Source: Eumeta japonica
Taxonomy: Eukaryota; Arthropoda; Insecta; Lepidoptera; Psychidae
Length of the DNA stretch: 64,000 nt
Assembly (NCBI GenBank): GCA_005406025.1
Contig: BGZK01001207.1
Coordinates: forward strand, 62,001-126,000
Direction: 5' to 3'
Part shown: positions 57,780-64,000 of the stretch, in pieces
Numbering within the stretch: position 1 is the stretch's first letter
Layout: the number at the start of each line of letters is the position of its first letter
Program-made: the position numbers and the translations under genes
The notes under the pieces: generated by a model
The model's input: only the letters and a program-made list of their open reading frames with translations
Told to the model about the DNA's origin: nothing
Databases searched by the model: none

Positions 57780-57975
57780 AAACCTGCATTGGGGCGTTCG
57801 TTAGTGCGGCCCACGCGCCGGCCCGTGTCGCGCGGCGGTGTGTCCCCGGCATCGGCGCCGACGGTATCTGGTCACGGCGATCGGCCGCGATTGCCGCTCT
57901 TTGAAGCGGCCGTTGACGCATGGCCGTCTTAATGCATCTATCGTGGGATCGCCTCGCGGTGACGATCGAAGCCAT
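57780..57975. promoter_or_regulatory. GC-rich islet (candidate regulatory)
   Basis: GCGGCCCACGCGCCGGCCCGT, then CGGCGCCGACGGTATC and GATCGGCCGCGATTGCCGC, followed by CTTTGAAGCGGCCG. AT-rich DNA lies to the right. The minus frame here (57709-57975) is compositional. Confidence 0.3.
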
Positions 57976-57979
57976 CGAT

Positions 57980-59930
57980 AGGGTTCCCCGGTCGCCGAAG
58001 CTCTCGCTGACGGAATTTTTTATATTTTTAAATTATTTTCGGTTATATTATTTTCGATAAAAAAAAATAAAAGTGATTACATCTTGAATGCAGGGCTATT
58101 TATGTTTTGTATTAAACACAGCGAGAACTATATAAAACAGATGTGACTCTTATCATTGTATTCTATTGTGTGAGGTGTTAAGTCGCACAAATTCATAAGT
58201 AGACGCTTGCCCGTAACATGCATGCAGCATGAAACCCGCCGCTGACCCTCGAATTTGTTCTTACATACGAATTCTTTTCAACGAATTGCTTTTTAATCGA
58301 GAGGATTAAGAGATATCGAATACTTAAGGAATTGTTAACACTTTATCCTAATTCACCTAAAAAATAGAATGTAATTTCTATGTATGTTCCGTACCAAATC
58401 CTCACATAAAAGTCAGGCAGATGCATCTAAAAGCGCGCCAGGAGTATTAAAACTACCAACAGATGTACAGTGCCACGTACGAAACTTTGCCGCTCTGAAT
58501 TGGCTGCGAATGATATACTGAGCAGGTATTTGCTCCCCGACCATTCCTTCTTCACCCCCGCGTTTCTACTTCACGCCATTGTGACGCTTTTGAGACGAAC
58601 TTCACAGTAACAGAGTTTCCTGTGTTCTACTGTACTTCCGAACACCTTGCGTGACATACGCCCATGCGCAATGTTGCCCAATACTCAAAGAGTCACAAAA
58701 GTTTCTTCACTAGAAGTTATAAACAGTTACTAACAGATATTTATCAATTGTCATTCAACAACGATCGACAAACCATCGCCCACATTGTCATTGGCAAGCG
58801 TCCAACAAGTATTGTATTAATTTTGTCATTAAACATATTATTAATCTCTTCACGTTTTTAAAATTTCCGAAAATTCTAAAAAAATATGGAATCTTATGAA
58901 ATTACATATTTGTGATCGTCACTAAGCTTATAAACGGTCTTTATTTAATGTTTAGTAAAATTAGATGTATCTGCTTAATTATTTTTATAAGTCAAAATGT
59001 TGCTTGTACCTGGTTTCAAAATAACGTCCAGTTTGTTCTATACACATAGATCTACATTTGACGCAAGCTAATTTGTAAATTACTGATAACGTATCATAAC
59101 TCTCGAGCCAAACGGTGACAATTACTTATATGTGAGTGCTGAATATATGAGATGTGTACGTGTTCCGGGAGACACCGATGGTCACATGAAGCACTCGTGA
59201 CTATTTATATAAGTACGAAAGCCGGTTCTCCTCTACTACTCATAAATTTAGAAGTATGTGCCTTTCGTTTAGCTAACCGTAATTTAAAATATAATACAGG
59301 CTGTACTATGGTTTAGAAATTAGCTATGGCATACTATAAGCGTGAGTGCAGGAGCGGGTCCCGGTGGACTCGCCCCGCGCCATCAGACGAGGTGGCTCGT
59401 CACTTGTGCCACTGCCGTGGTGGTCGTACTCTGATGACACCTTCCAGGACTGCCGGGAGAACAGGATGTAGTGGAGGGCATCATCTGTCAGACGACCTCT
59501 ACGTGCGGCGGGCAGAGATGTTTAATTTTAGAGATATTTAAAAAAAGGATTTACTTAAAGAATATCATGGGTACAAAATTAAAAAAAAATACGTTTTCAC
59601 CAAAAAAAATGCGTATATCTATTTTCTTAGAATATTCGTAAGTTTTGAATATACTCGTACAAAGTATCAACTAATAAAATAAAAATACTCTTAAACGTCT
59701 TTAAATTGGAGCTTGAAATAATTTTATGATCTTTGTTTTATTTTTTAACGACAACGCAAGTCTTGCAAAAATTTCAGTGCGCCTTACGAACCTTAACTTT
59801 CTAAATGTCTGCATCGACTGACGCGTCATCTGGCGCCCCGCCTACGTAACGCGACAAAAAATCTTTAAAATCTCGATGTCCTTTTCATTTATCTTTTTGA
59901 ACTTCTTTATTGATTTATAGCACTAATAAG
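57980..59930. other. Noncoding stretch
   Basis: AT-rich, with a more GC-rich segment at about 59330-59515 that is open for 71 codons. That segment could be a worn retroelement fragment, but no motif is firm. The remainder shows nothing recognisable. Confidence 0.35.
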
Positions 59931-59939
59931 AACTCACAG

Positions 59940-60115
59940 CGGCGGCGTCTCTGCGGTCAAGGGCGGCGCCCTAGCACCGCGAGATATTGGGTTCGACCCT
60001 GATCCGGGGCGAAATGACTGATCAGATTTTGACTTCGGTCAAATGAAAAACACTCGTTTCGTGCTTCGGAGACGAGCATGCTAAGCCGTTCGCTAGCAGA
60101 GCTCCACGTTGGCTA
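59940..60115 (+). repeat. tRNA-derived SINE (candidate)
   Basis: GGGTTCGACCCTGATCCGGGGC contains a good B box. About 35 bp upstream, TCTCTGCGGTCAAGGGCGG resembles an A-box region. The body has TGACTGATCAGATTTTGAC and CGTGCTTCGGAGACGAGCATG, then CTAAGCCGTTCG, wording I recall from lepidopteran SINE bodies. No poly-A tail or target duplication identified. Confidence 0.6.
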
Positions 60116-60119
60116 TTAG

Positions 60120-60680
60120 AATTTAAGGCTCGCAATTTGAAACGAAAAGGATATGGCAGGACATATCCTGGATAACCTCAGCATTGGGGCTATTAGAACA
60201 CGATACGACAAAAAGCCGAAAAGAAAAAAGGCATCTTTCTCTAGGATCACGCGTTCGTCCCGACATACTCAAAACGAAATACTTCGCCGGTTCACAACGA
60301 ATGTGCGGTCGCCGTGTCAGTCCCTCAAAATGTCACGTAAAACGCTTTTTCATCTTCATACATTCATACAAGAGGGCGCCGCAGTCGGCTACGTGATGTG
60401 CCAGCGATGAATCACGTCAATAGAAGCTCGCTACTTTAAACAGCTCTTTGGTCCAACAACGAATGCCGGGCGCACAAGCGGCGCCCTCTTCGCCGTGAAC
60501 GGCCACGCCCCAGAGCGGAAAATTTTTCGTTTTTTTTTTCCATTGCGGAACGAATATGGAAAGGTGCGAGTTGTTGAAAGAAAGAAAACTCAATATATAT
60601 CTCCCGGTAATATGCACCTCTTTTATCCTATTAATAATGAACAAGACAATGACCCCAGTCATTAAAATATAGAAAAACTA
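60120..60680. other. Noncoding stretch with a spaced inverted GC word
   Basis: AGAGGGCGCCGC at 60371-60382 and its exact reverse complement GCGGCGCCCTCT at 60478-60489 are about 95 bp apart. Overlapping frames of 85 and 81 codons have no domain. Confidence 0.4.
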
Positions 60681-60689
60681 GCTATAATT

Positions 60690-60860
60690 GCCCATTTTAA
60701 GATTCCGTAAGCAAAAGAAGTTGACCAGAGACTATTACAGAGTCTACGCCGTCCGTCCGTCCGTGTCCGTCTGTCCGTATGTCCCATCAGTAAAGGATTG
60801 CATCTTTTAAATCGTAATAAGCATCAGCAGGTTTGAATTGTACCAAAATATCTGTTTATA
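60690..60860. repeat. Dispersed repeat with GTCCGTCCGTCC run
   Basis: AAGATTCCGTAAGCAAAAG is followed by CGTCCGTCCGTCCGTGTCCG at about 60749-60780, the same layout as the left part of the repeat at 43031-43380 (GGTTCCGTACTTCCAAAAG then GTCTG-rich sequence). It is a diverged copy. Confidence 0.5.
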
Positions 60861-60864
60861 ACGA

Positions 60865-62395
60865 ATGGTTTACCCAAAAACAAGAAATATTATGAAATAA
60901 TAGTGATGTGAATTGTTTTATTTTTTTTAATGTTTTTGCTATATCGTAAGAATGGCAATACAAATATTACTCTTGGTGTGGTAATAGTGTAAACTCTAGA
61001 ATAAAACGATGAACAATATAAATTGACCAAGTGTTAAAATGTCGCGTGTAAGAACTTATTTAAATCGTTTTCTTTTTAATTTTTGTATGAAATCAAAAGA
61101 TTCTTATTTTTTGAATGACGTACAAAAAATGACACCAGTAGGAATTAATTCATGTTTGATATATTTTTGCAGGTCGTTTTGGTTTTGGAAATAAATTGTG
61201 TCTGTCGTCTGTAAAAACTTACACTTTATCAGTATACGACATATAAATCTATGGGAATGTGATTTTCGTGAAAACCAAAATTTAGTAATGATTTGCGACT
61301 TATTTTTTGATATTGTGAAGAAATGTGGAACTTCATTTGAACTAAATAAAGTCCGAGCACGTTTAATGACAGTCCAGAGACATGAAATGTATGTAATTGA
61401 CATAAACAAAATTAATTACGTTCCAAAAGAATAGAATTTTATTTAAATTTTTTGTCAGACTATTCGCTATTATAAAAAGTGATATTTAAGATTCAATCGA
61501 ATACAGCAGACGTATGCACGCCCAAACCACTAGTCGATTGCTGTACAGTAAGGTTCACCCCTTGGGCCGTCGACGAGCCCGTCGCCACTAGCACCTGTCG
61601 GCGACTAGTCCCTTCTCTCCACCACAGCCCGTCACGTTGTTGTAAACGATGTGCGCGTGTAACAACGTGTATTCTTTAACTGAATGACGATCCTTTACCG
61701 TGAATAATATTGCAGTCATTGTGTTAAGCGAAAGTAAGAAAAAGTTAACCAATTAATTTGGGAACGTAACCAAAACCTGATTGATTTATTTTATTCTATA
61801 CATATAATAAAATCGTAAACTAAGCCGTGTCTTGATAACATATCTATATCCGTGATTCATCTGTTTGTCTTTATATTGTATAAATTAGGCTTACTAGCGT
61901 TATGTACGATTAGAAGTATTTTAAATGCATAGTAAATTTTTACGTGATTATGTTGCCGTGTGAGTGCCAAATAAGTATAGGTAGGCAGAGACTAGATTTC
62001 CACATGGTATGATTTTTCATATCTCTTTTACCTCACTGACATCCATCAATCTTTTCATGCAAGCTCGTCGGTTTCGGGTGCTTAAAATTTGGCCCTTTTT
62101 AATATGCCACCGATTTAGTCTTTTTAGATGAAAATTTGAGGATTTTTTTACGGCGTCGCTTGCAGAACTTTCCACAACACACATTTGCTTTTTGTCTACT
62201 TACATTCATCCTTTCCAGATAGCCGTAACAACCGCGATATACCTTTTTGTACTTTAGCCACTACATCTTTCTGAAAACCACCCCGCTCTTTGACAGCACT
62301 GTCGCTACATCTATCTTTCATAGACACTCCACACACATTTATTATGTAATGATTTAATATTATGAAATACATAATATCAAACTATTTTCAAATAA
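60865..62395. other. AT-rich noncoding stretch
   Basis: A balanced-composition patch at about 61490-61680 opens one 66-codon frame without a domain. The pair of overlapping frames at 61104-61434 (101 codons minus, 78 codons plus) is not recognisable. No gene or RNA seen. Confidence 0.37.
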
Positions 62396-62424
62396 ATATT
62401 GTTTAGACGATATACTTATGTTCC

Positions 62425-62545
62425 CGAGGCCAAAAAAATAGTTTTTGATTTTTCGTGTTTGTCTGTGCGTTTGTGGACGCTCTTCTCAGAAACGGCTCAA
62501 CCGATTTGAATGCGGTTGTCATTGATGCATAGTGACAAATTTCCC
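62425..62545. repeat. Dispersed repeat fragment
   Basis: GTTTGTCTGTGCGTTTGTGG, then CGCTCTTCTCAGAAACGGCTC and AACCGATTTGAATGCGGTTG, is wording I recall from a widespread lepidopteran dispersed repeat. Noncoding. Confidence 0.5.
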
Positions 62546-62749
62546 GTAACATGTAAGTTTTATTTTATTCCAGTCGGTTCACAAGAAAAAAAGATGTGTT
62601 AATTTTCGTATTATATATGCAAAAGTTACAGTAAAATTTCTTTGGTTGCGCTGTTTGTATCTGGCTAGTTCTGATACCATTAAATATATGACATTTAAAA
62701 AAAGAAAAATAAAATGTAAAATGGCATCTCGCCATTTTGCGGGACACCA

Positions 62750-63890
62750 TTTTGCTATTGTTTTTCTGTCCACCGAAATGAGTGAATCTAATATAGATAT
62801 TTGATACATTTTGAAGTCTTATTACTAAAACGAGAAAAATGCGACACAAGCTGCAAAAAATATTTGCAACATTTGTGGATCTAATTCATTGTCGGCAGTA
62901 AAGTGTTTTCATTTTGGTTATTTTGATGTTAAAGATCTACCTCGCTCCGGTCGACCTGTTACGGATAAAATGGATACGATTTTGAAAAAAGCAGAGCAAT
63001 ATCAGCTTATTAGTTCTTACGACATAGTTGAAGAGCTGGGGATTAAATACAAACTAGTTTTGACCCATTTGAAAAAAAAGCTGAATATGCAAAACAGCTC
63101 GATACTTGGGTCCCACATGAGTTCAATGAAAGAAATCTAATGAATCGTGTACTCATTTGTGATTTTCTATAGAAACACAGTGAAATCGAACCGTTTTCGG
63201 AAAGATTGATGACTGGCGACGAAAAATACATTACCTACGAAAAGAACAAGCGAAAAAGATTATGGTCAAAAGGTAAGCACTGTTCACAGACTATAGTGAA
63301 ACCCGGATTAACTCGCAATAAGTTGACGCTATGTGTTTGGTGGGATTGGAAGGGCATTATTCATTATGAGCTTTTACCGCTGGACAAAACCATCAATTTG
63401 GGTTTCTGCTGACAACAGCTGATGAAACTCAGGCAAGAAGTAGAGAAAAAAGACCGCACTCAAAAGAACGTGTGTTGTTTTTTTACCATGATAACGCTAG
63501 ATCACACACATCTTTAGCCACTCAGTAAATATTAAAACAGTTTGGTTGAAAAATTTTGATGCATCCACTATATAGCTTTGGTCTTGCACCCTCAGATTTA
63601 CACCTATTTCGATCTCTCTAGAATTTTTAGGAAGTCTTAGGTTAACATTCAGAGAGGACTCGCAAAACTACTTGTCGCAGTTTTTTTGGTCAGAAGTCCC
63701 AAAATTTCTACAGCTATGAAATTATATCACTACCTACCAAATGGCAACAAGTTGTTGAACAAAATGGCATATATATGTATATATATTATAAACATATCTA
63801 TGTATACATGCATATATATTATAATTAAATTTAAATAAAATATGATAAAAATTGTCTTGTATTTGTACATGAAGTATGAAAATTCCTCAA
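62750..63890 (+). mobile_element. Mariner transposon with DD34D transposase relic (copy 2)
   Basis: Reads as the same transposase family as 2314-3254, with far better preservation. In order: FGYFDVKDLPRSGRPVTDKM and SSYDIVEELGIKYK (HTH region, 62889-63140); NLMNRVLICDFL; MTGDEKYITYEKNKRKRLWS and LCVWWDWKGIIHYELLP (63206-63412); YHDNARSHTS (about 63488-63517); GLAPSDLHLFRSL; and KWQQVVEQNGIYM near 63740. The three catalytic aspartates are all visible (TGDE, HDN, PSD). HDN and PSD lie in one frame with 34 residues between them, which fits DD34D. Frame shifts and in-frame stops (for example within the HDN-PSD interval) make it inactive. The terminal repeats are less clear than in copy 1, so the ends are approximate. 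Confidence 0.87.
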
Positions 63891-64000
63891 CCATATGTAT
63901 CTTTAAATATGCTTACTTGGTAACTTAGATTATTAAAGTTAGAAAAAAATTTACTCATCACTTTCGTTAGTTGTATTGTGTTTAACTACAATCCTGTGTT

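Noticed and set aside
59326..59541. C-terminal fragment of an R1-type LINE
   Set aside because: A few Cys/His residues and the composition hinted at it, but no frame gives a continuous match to a motif I can name.

Overview
The window looks like one stretch of an AT-rich insect genome, most probably a moth or butterfly (Lepidoptera). That assignment rests on the repeat content: mariner-type transposons, a Penelope-like retroelement, jockey/CR1-like LINE tails, tRNA-derived SINE heads, and dispersed sequences of the 'ggttccgtac ... gtacggaaccct' and 'tacgtccgtattctgtgag' kind. I recall these last two from lepidopteran genomes; I did not search for them. I found no convincing host protein-coding gene, rRNA or functional tRNA in 64 kb. 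Long open frames are either parts of decayed mobile elements, by-products of a 46-bp minisatellite, or chance frames across GC-rich patches. The window is therefore intergenic or intronic, a 'gene desert'.

Layout. 1-9.5 kb: a 144-bp hAT-like MITE with an 8-bp target duplication (899-1058), a decayed mariner (2314-3254), several dispersed repeats and GC-rich patches. 9.5-14 kb: a second type of mariner relic, a LINE 3' tail and two copies of a short dispersed repeat. 14-22 kb: mostly AT-rich sequence with one strong 70-bp hairpin (18071-18140). 22-26 kb: a LINE tail, then a nearly complete but broken Penelope-like element (reverse transcriptase plus GIY-YIG endonuclease). 26-34 kb: GC-rich patches, a 13-unit 46-bp minisatellite (31345-31950) and a third LINE tail. 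34-40 kb: several GC-rich patches. 40.7-43.4 kb: an internally deleted mariner on the minus strand, a MITE and a dispersed repeat. 43.6-55 kb: hairpins and the strongest GC-rich islets. 55-60 kb: SINE heads and an element with 24-bp inverted ends that carries a two-exon THAP DNA-binding domain relic. 60-64 kb: dispersed repeats and the best-preserved mariner (about 62750-63890).

The most interesting non-repeat signal is a set of about two dozen GC-rich islets (roughly 100-400 bp) scattered through AT-rich DNA. Several contain the 7-mer GCAATTA, often as an inverted pair (30650/30728, 32651/32693, 54872/54892), sometimes inside near-perfect GC hairpins (47173-47208, 54864-54906). This is what a cluster of homeodomain-bound regulatory elements around a developmental gene might look like. 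That is an inference and needs conservation data. The mobile elements are independent insertions and do not form a pathway.
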